Below are positions 35,654 through 45,545 of a stretch of 64,000 bases of DNA, one piece after another. Position 1 is the stretch's first letter. Every line of letters begins with the position of its first letter. Origin of the DNA: Oenococcus sp. UCMA 16435 (GTDB lineage Bacteria > Bacillota > Bacilli > Lactobacillales > Lactobacillaceae); the NCBI GenBank assembly GCA_004010835.2, contig CP030868.2:1674001-1738000 (forward strand), in the 5' to 3' direction. The position numbers and the translations under genes are program-made. The notes beneath the pieces were generated by a model. It saw only the letters and a list, made by a program, of their open reading frames with translations, was not told where the DNA came from and made no database searches.

Positions 35654-36527
35654 AATTGCAATTGGCATTATTTATTTTATTTCTGCTTTGGTGGTTTTAA
35701 TCCTGGCAGCTTTATTGATATCGATACTCGGCCAAGGTCTTCCGCATGTTAGCTGGCATTTTTTAACTAGCCACTCTTCTTCCTTTGAAGCCGGTGGTGG
35801 AATATCAGATCAGCTTTTTAATTCTTTTTATCTTTTAATTGTTTCTATGGTTATTTCTTTGCCAGTCGCTTTGGGATCCGCTATTTATTTAAATGAATTT
35901 GCTGATCCTAAATCAGAGTTAATTTCTATTTTTCGTTCGGCAATTGAAGTTCTAAGTTCTTTGCCATCGGTTGTTGTTGGTTTGTTTGGCTTCCTGCTAT
36001 TTGTTTTGAAATTTCATATGGGATTCTCAGTTTTGTCTGGTGCGATCGCTTTAACTTTTTTTAATCTCCCCCTTTTGACTCGTTCGATTGAAAATTCTTT
36101 GGCCGCCATTCCTAATCTGCAAAGAGAGGCTGGTTTGGCACTTGGACTTTCGAAATGGGAAACGACTGAAAAAGTTATTTTTCCAGCTGCTGTTCCTTCC
36201 ATTGTAACCGGAGTCGTGTTGGCAGCAGGAAGAGTTTTCGGTGAAGCTGCTGCGTTGCTATTTACCTCCGGACAATCGGCACCTCAATTGAATTGGTACA
36301 ACTGGAATCCACTTAATTCCAATAGCCCGCTTAATTTAATGAGACCTGCTGAAACACTGGCTGTTCATATTTGGAAAGTTAATTCGGAAGGGACGATGCC
36401 AGATGCTGTGCAAGTTTCTGCTGGTTCGTCGGCTGTTTTAATTATTATGGTTTTGATTTTTAATCTATCAGCACGCTTCTTTGGCAATATGCTATATAAG
36501 AAAATGACATCAGGGACAGGTAAGTAA
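35631..36527 (+). CDS. pstA: Phosphate ABC transporter permease PstA
   Basis: 298 residues from the ATG at 35631, chosen because GGGGGG lies just upstream and the protein then begins MNTKVTNKIAIG. Six hydrophobic segments; EVLSSLPSVVVGLFGFLLFV and the coupling loop REAGLALGLSKWETTEKVIFPAAVPSIVTGVVLAAGRVFGEAA are diagnostic. Its stop overlaps the pstB1 start by one base. Confidence 0.95.
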   Translation: MNTKVTNKIAIGIIYFISALVVLILAALLISILGQGLPHVSWHFLTSHSSSFEAGGGISDQLFNSFYLLIVSMVISLPVALGSAIYLNEFADPKSELISIFRSAIEVLSSLPSVVVGLFGFLLFVLKFHMGFSVLSGAIALTFFNLPLLTRSIENSLAAIPNLQREAGLALGLSKWETTEKVIFPAAVPSIVTGVVLAAGRVFGEAAALLFTSGQSAPQLNWYNWNPLNSNSPLNLMRPAETLAVHIWKVNSEGTMPDAVQVSAGSSAVLIIMVLIFNLSARFFGNMLYKKMTSGTGK

Positions 36528-37381
36528 TGGTCAGGATGAGAAAAAATAAACCGGCTTTAGTTAAAAATATAAAAAAAATTATCAATCTCGACAACCCTGA
36601 TACTTATATTTCTGAACCAGATCCTTCTAAACATGAACTTGCTTTGAAGGCAGAAGATGTTTCTGTTTTTTATGATGATAACGAGGCTATCAAGTCAGTT
36701 AACTTGGCTTTTGAACGTTTTAAAATAACTACTTTGATTGGAGCGTCCGGATCCGGTAAATCGACTTTTATTCGTTCTTTGAATCGAATGAATGATGGCA
36801 TTGCTCGTGTTAGCGGAAAAATTATGTATCGGGGTCTTGATCTTAATTCGCCCGCTGTCGATGTTTATGAGGTTCGTCGACATATTGGCATGGTTTTTCA
36901 AATGCCAAATCCCTTCGCGAAATCAATTTATAACAATATTACTTTCGCTTTGACTCAGCGCGGAAAATATTCAAAAAAACAATTAGATGAAATTGTTGAA
37001 TCTTCCTTAAAACAGGCGGCTTTATGGAATCAGGTTAAAGACGACTTGAATAAATCTGCTTTGGAACTCTCGGGTGGCCAGGCGCAGCGTCTTGTTATTG
37101 CCAGAGCCTTGGCTTTAAAACCAGATATTTTATTGATGGATGAACCGACAAGTGCGCTTGATCCAAAATCGATAATGCAGATTGAAGAGACGATGATGGA
37201 ATTGAAGAAAAAGTATACTATCATCATAGTTACGCATAATTTGCAGCAAGCTGCTAGAATTGGTGATTATACAGCTTTTTTCCATTTGGGTAAGGTAATT
37301 GAATACGATTTGACTCGAAAGATTTTTACTCGTCCAAAAGTTAAGTTGACTGATGATTATGTTTCGGGGAATTTTGGCTAA
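36527..37381 (+). CDS. pstB: Phosphate ABC transporter ATP-binding protein, first copy
   Basis: 284 residues, with a ~40-residue N-terminal extension compared with the second copy. Walker [11 protein letters not shown]-loop [17 protein letters not shown] (PstB-typical MPNPF), signature LSGGQAQR, Walker [15 protein letters not shown]-loop VTHNLQQA. Two PstB proteins side by side are common in Firmicutes. Confidence 0.95.
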   Translation: MVRMRKNKPALVKNIKKIINLDNPDTYISEPDPSKHELALKAEDVSVFYDDNEAIKSVNLAFERFKITTLIGASGSGKSTFIRSLNRMNDGIARVSGKIMYRGLDLNSPAVDVYEVRRHIGMVFQMPNPFAKSIYNNITFALTQRGKYSKKQLDEIVESSLKQAALWNQVKDDLNKSALELSGGQAQRLVIARALALKPDILLMDEPTSALDPKSIMQIEETMMELKKKYTIIIVTHNLQQAARIGDYTAFFHLGKVIEYDLTRKIFTRPKVKLTDDYVSGNFG

Positions 37382-38148
37382 TGGTGGAAAAAGAAAAATA
37401 TTTATTAACGACTAAAAATGTGAATCTTTTTTATGGAAAGAAACAAGCCTTGTTTGACATAAGTTTGTCTTTTCCGAAAAATGGCATCACAGCTCTGATC
37501 GGGCCGTCAGGTTCTGGGAAAACGACTTATCTTCGTAGCCTTAATCGAATGCACGATTTGACTCCTGGTGTTAAAGTCGAAGGCAAATTCTTGTTTCACG
37601 ACAATGATATTTATTCGGATAATTTTGATTTAGTTGATTTACGTAAACGAATTGGAATGGTTTTTCAACAACCAACTCCTTTTCCTTTTAGTATTTATGA
37701 AAATGTTGCTTTTGGTCTGAGACTTGGTAAAAAAATACCCAAGCATCAATTAGATGAAGATGTTGAAAAAGCTTTGCGTCAGGCTGGCGTTTGGAATGAA
37801 GTTAAAGATCGACTTGATGCGAATGCCTTGGGTCTATCTGGTGGCCAACAGCAGCGTGTTAGTGTTGCACGTGTTTTAGCGACTAAACCGGATATTTTAC
37901 TGTTGGATGAACCAACAAGTGCACTTGATCCAATTTCGAGCCGAGTTGTTGAAGATTCGCTTTTGGATTTAAAAAATGAATATTGTTTGATTATTGTGAC
38001 TCATAATATGCAGCAAGCGGCTAGGATCAGTCAAACCACTGCTTTCTTTAATGATGGCCATTTGATTGAGGTTGGCAAAACACGTGATATTTTCCTAAAT
38101 CCAAAAGAAGAAGAGACGCAGGACTATGTTAGTGGTAAATTTGGATAA
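37381..38148 (+). CDS. pstB: Phosphate ABC transporter ATP-binding protein, second copy
   Basis: 255 residues. Walker [11 protein letters not shown]-loop [17 protein letters not shown], signature LSGGQQQR, Walker [15 protein letters not shown]-loop [10 protein letters not shown]. Start overlaps the preceding stop by one base. It differs from the first copy in the Q-loop (QQPTPF vs QMPNPF), as in other Firmicutes with two PstB. Confidence 0.95.
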   Translation: MVEKEKYLLTTKNVNLFYGKKQALFDISLSFPKNGITALIGPSGSGKTTYLRSLNRMHDLTPGVKVEGKFLFHDNDIYSDNFDLVDLRKRIGMVFQQPTPFPFSIYENVAFGLRLGKKIPKHQLDEDVEKALRQAGVWNEVKDRLDANALGLSGGQQQRVSVARVLATKPDILLLDEPTSALDPISSRVVEDSLLDLKNEYCLIIVTHNMQQAARISQTTAFFNDGHLIEVGKTRDIFLNPKEEETQDYVSGKFG

Positions 38149-38182
38149 AAGTAAAAATTAGATCGAAAAGGAGGACGATACC

Positions 38183-38869
38183 GTGAGCAGAATTTTTGAT
38201 ATCGAAATGGAAGATTTGGATGACCAATTCCGTAGTATGGGGAAAATGGTTGCCAGAACAATTGATAAATCGGTAGTCGGTTTTATGGCCCACGACACAA
38301 AGACGGCCGAAGAAATTATTGATCGCGATCATGAAATCAATGAAAGAGAAGCTGCGATTGAAAAAAAGACTTTTGAAATGATTGCCTTGTACCAACCAGT
38401 GACAACTGATTTAAGAGAGGTTGTAACAATCTTGAAGGCTGTTTCTGTTTTGGAAAGAATGGGTGACTATGCTCGCGATATTGCCTATTCGACTATTCGG
38501 ATTCATCATCGCGAAAATGGCGATCGAAGGATGCCTGAAATCGAAAGAAAAATTTCTGAAATGGGTTTGATGGCTACACGCACTTTTGATGAGATTTTGG
38601 ATGCTTATGTTTCTAATTCGATTGATGATGCGCAAAAAGTTGCCGACCACTCTGAAGAAGTAAGCCAACTTTCAGCGACGATTCGTAAAGATATATTAAT
38701 TTCTATGAAAGGTGATGTTGATACAATTGATGCTGGAGCCGATTATTTGGTTGTTGTTGGTTATTTGAAACGTACTGCTGATCATGCAACTGATATTGCT
38801 GAATGGTTGGTCTATAAACGTAGCGGTAAAATTGTCGAGTTGAATCCAGGTTCGTCGAGCTTTATTTAA
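38183..38869 (+). CDS. phoU: Phosphate signalling protein PhoU
   Basis: 228 residues from a GTG start with AAGGAGG upstream. Two PhoU three-helix repeats, with the metal-binding E/DxxxD pattern visible as VSVLERMGDYARDIAY (about residue 90) and VGYLKRTADHATDIAEWLVY (about 192). PhoU links the Pst importer to phosphate-responsive control. No PhoR/PhoP genes are in the window. Confidence 0.93.
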   Translation: MSRIFDIEMEDLDDQFRSMGKMVARTIDKSVVGFMAHDTKTAEEIIDRDHEINEREAAIEKKTFEMIALYQPVTTDLREVVTILKAVSVLERMGDYARDIAYSTIRIHHRENGDRRMPEIERKISEMGLMATRTFDEILDAYVSNSIDDAQKVADHSEEVSQLSATIRKDILISMKGDVDTIDAGADYLVVVGYLKRTADHATDIAEWLVYKRSGKIVELNPGSSSFI

Positions 38870-38881
38870 AAAGGGGACCAG

Positions 38882-39226
38882 ATGAGTTTTTTATATAAAT
38901 TGGTTGTCAATACCTTAATTTTCGTTGTTTTCCATTATTTGTTTCCTTATGGATTAACAGTTAAAGATTGGACTTCGGCGCTTGTGGCTGCAGTAGTCCT
39001 AGCTTTGTTAAACACTTTTCTTAAACCACTTTTACATATTATTTCTTTTCCAATTACTTTTATCACGTTGGGATTATTCAGCATTGTTATTAATATGATA
39101 GTTTTGGCCGTTGATGATAGTTTGGTCTCTGGAATTACGATTCATGGCTGGGGCTGGGTATTTATCTTGAGTTTGGTTTTCAGCTTCGCCCAAAGTTGGA
39201 TTACAAGTACTGAAAGGATTAGATAA
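38882..39226 (+). CDS. Phage-holin-IV-like membrane protein (YvlD family)
   Basis: 114 residues, four hydrophobic segments. ALVAAVVLALLNTFLKPLLHIISFPITFITLGLFSIVINMIVL is the YvlD/DUF360 pattern (N..KP.l..l..P.t..TlG.f). In Bacillus the family belongs to cell-envelope stress loci. GGGGA ribosome binding site; stop touches the hprK start. Confidence 0.82.
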   Translation: MSFLYKLVVNTLIFVVFHYLFPYGLTVKDWTSALVAAVVLALLNTFLKPLLHIISFPITFITLGLFSIVINMIVLAVDDSLVSGITIHGWGWVFILSLVFSFAQSWITSTERIR

Positions 39227-40185
39227 TGGATGAACAACAAAATGTAACAGTAAGAGATTTGGTTCAAAATACAGCCCTTCGAGTTGTTTGGGGCGAAAAT
39301 CATTTAGAACGTCCGATTACCGTTCCTGATATAGCTCGTCCTGGTTTACAGCTGACGGGATTTTTAGATTATTTCGAACCACGACGGGTTCAATTATATG
39401 GTGTTAATGAGACCGAATATGCTAAAACAATGACTCACGAACGGAAGATGATTGTTTTTAAAAAAATGGCAAGCGAAACAACGCCAGCTTTCGTTATTTC
39501 AACCAATTTAAAAATTCCAGAAGAGCTGGTTGAAGCGGCTAAAGATGCTCAGATTCCAGTTCTAACCAGTTCTTTAACTTCTTCTCGCCTGCTTTCGAAT
39601 ATGACTTATTATCTTGGCGCTCAACTATCGGAACGAAAGACGGTTCATGGTGTTTTGATTGATATCAATGGGATTGGCGTTCTGTTAACCGGTGATCCGG
39701 GAATTGGAAAAACCGAGGCTGCTCTCGAATTGATTCAACAAGGAAAAGCCCGCTTAATTGCTGATGATCGGGTTGATATATATGCTGAAGATGAGCAACG
39801 TTTAGTTGGCGCACCATCAGAAGTTTTAGCCAATTTAATGGAAGTCCGGGGAATTGGCATCATTGATGTTTTGAAGACTTATGGCGCAGCAACAATTCGC
39901 GATCATACGACAATTGTTCTAAATATTGATTTGAAGCGTTCGAATGAAAAGGTTCAGAATTTTGATCGTTTGGGTGACGGAGGTGCCAGTTTTGAAATTC
40001 TCGGGATTTCAATTCCTAGAATGGAATTGCCAGTTACTTCCGGTAGAAACACTGCTAGTGTGATTGATGCTGCTGCTCTAAAGTACCGAACAGAAAGAAT
40101 GGGTTTTGATGCCTTATCAACCTTGGAAAAACGACAAACAAAATTAATTAAGGAAAATGAAATCCATGACCAAGCAAACACATAA
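39226..40185 (+). CDS. hprK: HPr kinase/phosphorylase
   Basis: 319 residues. N-terminal domain, then the catalytic domain with KTVHGVLIDINGIG, P-loop GDPGIGKT (about residues 156-163) and the HPrK signature MEVRGIGIIDV. It phosphorylates Ser46 of HPr and so drives carbon catabolite control through CcpA. In relatives the order is hprK-lgt-gpsA; here gpsA follows directly and overlaps the end of hprK. Confidence 0.95.
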   Translation: MDEQQNVTVRDLVQNTALRVVWGENHLERPITVPDIARPGLQLTGFLDYFEPRRVQLYGVNETEYAKTMTHERKMIVFKKMASETTPAFVISTNLKIPEELVEAAKDAQIPVLTSSLTSSRLLSNMTYYLGAQLSERKTVHGVLIDINGIGVLLTGDPGIGKTEAALELIQQGKARLIADDRVDIYAEDEQRLVGAPSEVLANLMEVRGIGIIDVLKTYGAATIRDHTTIVLNIDLKRSNEKVQNFDRLGDGGASFEILGISIPRMELPVTSGRNTASVIDAAALKYRTERMGFDALSTLEKRQTKLIKENEIHDQANT

Positions 40186-41188
40186 AATTGCTATTCTTGG
40201 AGCTGGTTCCTGGGGAACGGCTTTGGCTTCAACTTTTTCTATCAATGGAAATCAGGTAATTCTTTGGGGAAATAATCAAAGTGCTATTGATGATATCAAT
40301 AAAAATCATCGGAATAGCAGGTATCTTCAAGAAGCACCTTTGGATCGAAACCTTAAAGCGACTAATGATTTGAGGGTCGCTTTAAAGGATGCAGAGATTG
40401 TTTTGTTCGTTGTACCAACTTCAGCAGTTCGCCAGGTTGCTCGGCAAGTGGACGATATTTTGCCTAATTTAGAAAATCAAATTATTTTTGGTCATGCTAT
40501 TAAAGGAATTGAAGTAGATTCCAATAAGCGTGTCAGCCAGATGATTTGTGAAGAAATTCCAAGTATCAGGGAAGATGACTTGTTCTTCATTTCCGGACCT
40601 TCTCATGCCGAGTCGGTTGTTAAAAAAGCAATTACTTTAATTGCAGTTGCAAGTTCCAATCAAAAAAAAGCAAGGATTATTCAACTGGCTTTGTCTAATT
40701 CTTTCTTTCGTGTCTACACTAATTCTGATTTGCGTGGATCAGAATATGCGGCAGCTTTAAAAAATGTCCTTGCAATTGCCGGTGGTATTATTAAAGGCCT
40801 TAAAATGACTGATAATACTCAGGCAGCCTTGATTACCCGTGGTCTTGTCGAGATGCGTCGCTTGGGAGTTGCTTTAGGCGGTAAAAGTGAGACATTTGAT
40901 GGCTTGGCTGGTTTAGGTGATTTGATTGTTACTGCCATGTCGGCAAATTCTCGTAATTTCCGGGCTGGTCTCGGTCTTTCTTCGGGAAAAAGTTTGAAGC
41001 AGGTTCAAAAAGAGATGGGTATGGTGATTGAGGGTGTTAAAACAGCTAAAGCAGTAGACCAATTGTCAAGAAAAAACAATATTTCTATGCCAATTAGCAA
41101 AAGTGTCTATAAAATACTCTATGAAAATGCGAAAATAGATGATGTAGTCGCTGATCTTATGAATCGGCCACTGATCTCGGAGGAATAA
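40166..41188 (+). CDS. gpsA: Glycerol-3-phosphate dehydrogenase [NAD(P)+]
   Basis: 340 residues from the ATG at 40166 (AAGGA 10 nt upstream; an in-frame ATG at 40157 adds three residues). NAD site [15 protein letters not shown], catalytic Lys in [18 protein letters not shown]. Makes sn-glycerol-3-phosphate from dihydroxyacetone phosphate for membrane lipids. Overlaps hprK by 20 nt. Confidence 0.94.
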   Translation: MTKQTHKIAILGAGSWGTALASTFSINGNQVILWGNNQSAIDDINKNHRNSRYLQEAPLDRNLKATNDLRVALKDAEIVLFVVPTSAVRQVARQVDDILPNLENQIIFGHAIKGIEVDSNKRVSQMICEEIPSIREDDLFFISGPSHAESVVKKAITLIAVASSNQKKARIIQLALSNSFFRVYTNSDLRGSEYAAALKNVLAIAGGIIKGLKMTDNTQAALITRGLVEMRRLGVALGGKSETFDGLAGLGDLIVTAMSANSRNFRAGLGLSSGKSLKQVQKEMGMVIEGVKTAKAVDQLSRKNNISMPISKSVYKILYENAKIDDVVADLMNRPLISEE

Positions 41189-41193
41189 TCTAC

Positions 41194-42069
41194 ATGGTAC
41201 AAAAAGTTAAAAAGGCCGTCATTCCGGCCGCTGGATTAGGTACACGTTTTTTGCCTGCAACAAAGGCTTTGGCAAAGGAAATGCTGCCGATTGTTGATAC
41301 ACCAACAATCCAATTTATTGTTGAAGAAGCAATTCAATCAGGAATTGAAGATATTGTCATCGTTGACGGGAAATCGAAACGTTCAATTGAAGATCACTTT
41401 GATTCCAATACGGAATTGGAAGATAATTTGTCTGCTAAAGGCAAAGACAAGTTATTAAAATTAGTTCAGGATACGACTGATTTGAATATTTATTTTATTA
41501 GGCAGTCGCATCCACGTGGCTTAGGGGACGCTGTTTTGAAGGCAAAATCCTTTATTGGCAACGAACCTTTTGTCGTCATGCTTGGTGACGATCTAATGAC
41601 TGATCGTGTCCCTTTGACCAAACAATTAATCGATCGTTATAACGAAACCGAACAGTCAACTTTAGCAGTGATGCCGGTTCCCCACGAAGAAACTTCAAAA
41701 TATGGTGTAATTGACCCTTCTAAGGAAGTTAAGCCAGGTTTGTTTGAAGTTAAAAATTTTGTTGAAAAGCCACGTCCTCAGGATGCGCCTTCTGATTTGG
41801 CGATTATTGGACGCTATTTATTTACACCGACAATTTTTGCTGAACTTGAAAATACGATGCCTGGCAAGGGAAATGAGATTCAGTTGACTGATGCAATCGA
41901 AAGTTTGAACCATAAAGAACATGTTTATGCTCACCAGTTTAACGGTAAGCGTTATGACATTGGTTCAAAGATTGGTTTTCTTGAAACGAACATTGAATTT
42001 GGACTGAACCATCCCGATACTGGTGAAGAACTTCGTAAGTATATTAAAGAGCTTGCCAAGACACTCTAA
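41194..42069 (+). CDS. galU: UTP-glucose-1-phosphate uridylyltransferase
   Basis: 291 residues. Nucleotide site [26 protein letters not shown], then DLMTDRVPL and [24 protein letters not shown], the usual GalU pattern. Supplies UDP-glucose for glycolipids, wall polymers and exopolysaccharide. GGAGG ribosome binding site; ends the long pst-to-galU run at a terminator. Confidence 0.95.
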   Translation: MVQKVKKAVIPAAGLGTRFLPATKALAKEMLPIVDTPTIQFIVEEAIQSGIEDIVIVDGKSKRSIEDHFDSNTELEDNLSAKGKDKLLKLVQDTTDLNIYFIRQSHPRGLGDAVLKAKSFIGNEPFVVMLGDDLMTDRVPLTKQLIDRYNETEQSTLAVMPVPHEETSKYGVIDPSKEVKPGLFEVKNFVEKPRPQDAPSDLAIIGRYLFTPTIFAELENTMPGKGNEIQLTDAIESLNHKEHVYAHQFNGKRYDIGSKIGFLETNIEFGLNHPDTGEELRKYIKELAKTL

Positions 42070-42095
42070 GCTTTATAGCAAATTTAAACAATCCG

Positions 42096-42118
42096 CGTCC
42101 AGAATTGGGCGTTTTTTT
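42096..42118 (+). terminator. Intrinsic terminator after galU
   Basis: CGTCC-AGAATT-GGGCG (one G-T pair) followed by seven T. Confidence 0.78.
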
Positions 42119-42177
42119 ATCTAATTGAGTGAAAGCAATAGCTGTGTTAGACTAACTATTAGTAAGCAGGAGATTTT

Positions 42178-43119
42178 ATGACGCAGAAATATGATGTCGT
42201 GATAATCGGCGCTGGGCCAGCCGGAATGACGGCTGCGACTTATGCCAGCCGAGCAAATTTATCAGTCATGATGATTGATAAGGGTATTTATGGTGGCCAG
42301 ATGAATGATACAGCTGAGGTTGAAAATTACCCGGCTTTTGATTCAATATTGGGACCGGATTTGGCCGAGAAAATGTATGCAAGTTCAACTCGTTTTGGAG
42401 CTGAATATGCTTTTGGCGAAGTTCAAAATGTAATTGATCACGGGAAAACAAAAACCGTGATTACCGATGATGAACAATACGAGGCGAAAGTTGTAATTAT
42501 TGCCAGTGGAGCAACTCACCGCCATATTAACGTTCCCGGAGAAGATAAATATTCTGGTCGTGGCGTTTCTTATTGTGCCGTTTGTGATGGGGCTTTCTTT
42601 AAAAATGAGCAAATTGTCGTAATTGGAGGTGGTGATTCGGCCGTCGAAGAAGCTAGCTATTTAGCTAATTTAGCTAAGGATGTTACGATTGTTCACCGTC
42701 GTGATCAATTGAGAGCTTCTCGAATTGCTCAAAAACGAGCTTTTGATACGGACAACATTGATTTTTCTTGGAACAAACAGACTGAAGAAATTATTGGTGA
42801 TGGTGAAAAGGTAACCGGTGTTAAAGTTCTCGATAAAATTACTAACAAAGAATCTGTGATTAAGACGAACGGTGCCTTTATATACGTTGGGATAGACCCA
42901 AACACCCAAGGATTAGAAAATTTGGGTATTTTGGATGAAAAAGGTTGGGTTCTTACTGATGAAAACATGCAGACTAAAGTTCCCGGTGTTTATGCTATTG
43001 GGGATGTTCGAAAAGATTCCATTCGTCAGATTGCTGCTGCCGTTGGTGATGGGGCCGTTGCAGGGAAAATTTTATTCGATTATGTTCAAAGCCTTTCTGA
43101 TACAGAGGTAGAAGCCTGA
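42178..43119 (+). CDS. trxB: Thioredoxin reductase
   Basis: 313 residues. FAD site VVIIGAGPAGMTAATYA, redox-active SYCAVCDGAFF (CxxC at about 134-137), NADPH site GGGDSAVEEASYLANLA, and the C-terminal FAD motif GVYAIGDVR. Reduces thioredoxin with NADPH. CAGGAG ribosome binding site, so normally translated in contrast to its leaderless-type neighbour downstream. Confidence 0.95.
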   Translation: MTQKYDVVIIGAGPAGMTAATYASRANLSVMMIDKGIYGGQMNDTAEVENYPAFDSILGPDLAEKMYASSTRFGAEYAFGEVQNVIDHGKTKTVITDDEQYEAKVVIIASGATHRHINVPGEDKYSGRGVSYCAVCDGAFFKNEQIVVIGGGDSAVEEASYLANLAKDVTIVHRRDQLRASRIAQKRAFDTDNIDFSWNKQTEEIIGDGEKVTGVKVLDKITNKESVIKTNGAFIYVGIDPNTQGLENLGILDEKGWVLTDENMQTKVPGVYAIGDVRKDSIRQIAAAVGDGAVAGKILFDYVQSLSDTEVEA

Positions 43120-43125
43120 TATAAT
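43120..43125 (+). promoter_or_regulatory. -10 hexamer of the rapZ-yvcK-whiA transcript
   Basis: TATAAT lies directly behind the trxB stop codon (it overlaps the last bases) and 10 nt before the ATG at 43136, giving a leader of about 4 nt. No ribosome binding site. Confidence 0.5.
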
Positions 43126-43135
43126 CATATTTGGC

Positions 43136-43567
43136 ATGAAAATAAAGGTTATTTCTTTTGGTTTTAAATATAAAAATATTCCAGAGGCTTCAATTCTTTT
43201 TGATTTACGTTTTTTAGATAATCCTTATTGGCAGCCGGAAATGAGAACAATGACCGGACTCGATAAAAAAGTTTCTGATTATATTATGTCAGTTCCGGGG
43301 GCCAGCGAATTTTATGAAAATTACAAAAAGACAATTGAACAAGTATTACCATTAGCTAAAAAAAAGGAAGCTAATGGTGGCGATATACAGTCGGAAATTG
43401 TGATTGCATTCGGCTGCACCGGCGGCCAACATCGATCGGTTGCTTTTGCTGAACGATTGGGAAAAGATTTAGAAAAAGCTGGCTATGATGTTACAATTTT
43501 TCATCGTGATCTGCAGTCCTCTTTAAAGAGGGAACTTGTTAAAGCCAAAGAGGAGGCCAGGCTGTGA
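43136..43567 (+). CDS. RapZ/YvcJ C-terminal-domain protein without the P-loop kinase half
   Basis: 143 residues. Matches only the C-terminal half of RapZ: ISFGFKYKNIPEASILFDLRFLDNPYWQPEMRTMTGLD and the signature CTGGQHRSVAFAERL. The usual N-terminal GTP/ATP-binding domain (GxSGAGK) is absent, and the sequence before the ATG is trxB. In E. coli the C-terminal domain binds RNA and GlcN6P, so a free-standing copy could still act. Gene order rapZ-yvcK-whiA is kept; its TGA overlaps the yvcK GTG. Confidence 0.88.
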   Translation: MKIKVISFGFKYKNIPEASILFDLRFLDNPYWQPEMRTMTGLDKKVSDYIMSVPGASEFYENYKKTIEQVLPLAKKKEANGGDIQSEIVIAFGCTGGQHRSVAFAERLGKDLEKAGYDVTIFHRDLQSSLKRELVKAKEEARL

Positions 43568-44547
43568 CGGACAGAAAAAAAAGAAATATTGTCGTAATTG
43601 GTGGTGGTTCCGGTTTGCCGGTCATTTTGCGCCCTCTACGAGATTGTAATGTCGAGGTAACGGCAATTGTAACTGTTGCTGATGATGGTGGATCGTCAGG
43701 TGTGATAAGAAATTTCATGAATATTGTTCCGCCTGGAGACATTAGGAATGCTTTGGTCTCTTTATCCTTGCTACCGGAAGATTTTTTGGATACTTTTCAA
43801 TACCGTTTTGACTCTTCGGATGAGTTTTTTAAAAATCACGCTTTAGGAAATTTGATTATTGCAGCGATGACAGAAATGTCGGGTGATATCTTTGGAGCGG
43901 TGCAAAAACTTGGCCGTTATATGATGATTTCTGGAAAAGTTTATCCAGTGGCTAATGTCCCTTTGGTTTTGCACGCTGCTTTTACCGATGGAACGACTGG
44001 TGTAGGCGAACACGAAATTACAATCGCCCATAAAGTGATTAAAAAGTTATCGATTACAACCGAGGATGGCAAGCAACCTATACCGACTTCGGAAGTTTTG
44101 TTAGCGATTAATCATGCTGATATGATCGTCTTTGGTCCGGGTTCACTTTATACTTCGATTTTGCCTAACTTGGTTATTCCGGTTGTTGGTAAAGCAGTCA
44201 AAGAGAGTCCGGCAAAGAAGGTTTATATTGCCAATATTATGACTCAAAAAGGTGAAACGGATAATTATACGGATGCCAGCCATATTAAAGCGATTTATCA
44301 AAACGTTTCCAACAATATCGTTGACTATGTTTTGACTAATACGGCGGTTGTACCTGAAGATTATATCGATTATCAAAAATGGAATGAAATTTCAACCCAG
44401 GTTAAGGTCAATACAAATGAGGATCGAAAACTTGGAGTTACTCCGATTACCGGAGATTTTCTTAAATTGCGCGATCAGGGTGCTTTCCACGATGGCGATA
44501 AAATTGCCGGGAAATTACTCGATATTCTGGATAATAAATTTAAATGA
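43564..44547 (+). CDS. yvcK: YvcK-family protein (gluconeogenesis factor, UDP-GlcNAc-binding)
   Basis: 327 residues, GTG start overlapping the previous stop. N-terminal Rossmann part IVVIGGGSGLPVILRPLRD and ADDGGSSGVIRNFMNIVPPGDIRNALVSLS, then ALGNLIIAAMTEMSGD and FGPGSLYTSILPNLVIPVV, all diagnostic of the CofD/YvcK group. Family proteins bind UDP-sugars and affect cell shape and growth on gluconeogenic carbon. Confidence 0.93.
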   Translation: MTDRKKRNIVVIGGGSGLPVILRPLRDCNVEVTAIVTVADDGGSSGVIRNFMNIVPPGDIRNALVSLSLLPEDFLDTFQYRFDSSDEFFKNHALGNLIIAAMTEMSGDIFGAVQKLGRYMMISGKVYPVANVPLVLHAAFTDGTTGVGEHEITIAHKVIKKLSITTEDGKQPIPTSEVLLAINHADMIVFGPGSLYTSILPNLVIPVVGKAVKESPAKKVYIANIMTQKGETDNYTDASHIKAIYQNVSNNIVDYVLTNTAVVPEDYIDYQKWNEISTQVKVNTNEDRKLGVTPITGDFLKLRDQGAFHDGDKIAGKLLDILDNKFK

Positions 44548-45491
44548 CTTTTACCCAACAAGTTAAAAAAGAACTTTCAATATTGCCGATTAATATTAAG
44601 ACGTCAAAGTCGGAGCTATCGGCAATATTTCGTTTGAATGGTATTTATCATCTTGGCAGTGCTGTCGGGAATACTTTGGAAGTTCAGACTCAAAATCCTG
44701 CCAGCGCAAGAAGAACTTATCAATTGCTTTCACAAACTTACGAAGCAGATATTCAAACGAATATCGAAAGAGGAGGTTCGACAAAAATTTTCGGTCTGCA
44801 TCGCTATGGTGTTATTACAATGAAGCAAGCCGATCAGATTCTTGACGATATACAACTTGATCCTTTTTCCAGTGATCGACGGGTTCCGGAAGTTTTTTTG
44901 AATTCTCAAGCAAAGCAGCAGGCTTTTTTGCGAGCTGCTTTTTTATCAACCGGATCGGTTAATGCTCCTAACTCTAAAAATTATCATTTAGAAATCTCTG
45001 CTGCTGATGAGGACTTAATTGAGCAGATTTTTTCAATTATGAATAATCGCAATTTTAATTTGGGTGCAAAAATTGCCGACCGTCGGAATAAATTAATCGT
45101 TTATTTAAAAACCGGCGAGCGAATTTCCGATTTTTTATCAATTATTCAGGCAACCAGTTCGATGTTGCATTTCGAGGATGCGAGAATCATGTCGGACATG
45201 CGTAATTCAGCCAATCGTTTAGCTAATGCCGACAATGCCAATGTTACCCGTATGGCCGAAGCCGCCGAGAGACAGTACGAAGCGATGGATCTTTTGCGTC
45301 AACAAAACCTCTTGGATAACTTACCGGAAAAATTAAGAATTGTTGCTGATTTACGATTAGAGAATCCGGAAGCCAGTTTAAGCGATCTAGCCGAAATGAT
45401 CGAAGGGCAGGAATTAACGAAATCCGGGATCAATCATCGGATGCGAAAATTGATGCAAATCGTGAAGGAATTGAGTGATAAAAAAGTTTGA
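44544..45491 (+). CDS. whiA: WhiA-family DNA-binding protein
   Basis: 315 residues. N-terminal LAGLIDADG-like domain (SELSAIFRLNG, AFLRAAFLSTGSVNAPNSKNYHLEIS) and a C-terminal helix-turn-helix (SLSDLAEMIEGQELTKSGINHRMRKL). In other Firmicutes WhiA affects cell division and chromosome segregation. Start overlaps the yvcK stop (ATGA). Its stop codon lies inside the CtsR box of clpP. Confidence 0.93.
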   Translation: MTFTQQVKKELSILPINIKTSKSELSAIFRLNGIYHLGSAVGNTLEVQTQNPASARRTYQLLSQTYEADIQTNIERGGSTKIFGLHRYGVITMKQADQILDDIQLDPFSSDRRVPEVFLNSQAKQQAFLRAAFLSTGSVNAPNSKNYHLEISAADEDLIEQIFSIMNNRNFNLGAKIADRRNKLIVYLKTGERISDFLSIIQATSSMLHFEDARIMSDMRNSANRLANADNANVTRMAEAAERQYEAMDLLRQQNLLDNLPEKLRIVADLRLENPEASLSDLAEMIEGQELTKSGINHRMRKLMQIVKELSDKKV

Positions 45492-45516
45492 CCTTTCTTG
45501 ACCATTGAACTATACT
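45487..45516 (+). promoter_or_regulatory. CtsR box and promoter of clpP
   Basis: TTTGACC-TTT-CTTGACC (45487-45503) is a CtsR heptanucleotide direct repeat, read on the minus strand as GGTCAAG...GGTCAAA. It overlaps the promoter -35 TTGACC (45488-45493), 17 bp before -10 TATACT (45511-45516). CtsR represses class III heat-shock genes; its own gene is not here. Confidence 0.85.
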
Positions 45517-45545
45517 TAACTTTATTAAATTTAAGGAGGCGCGAT

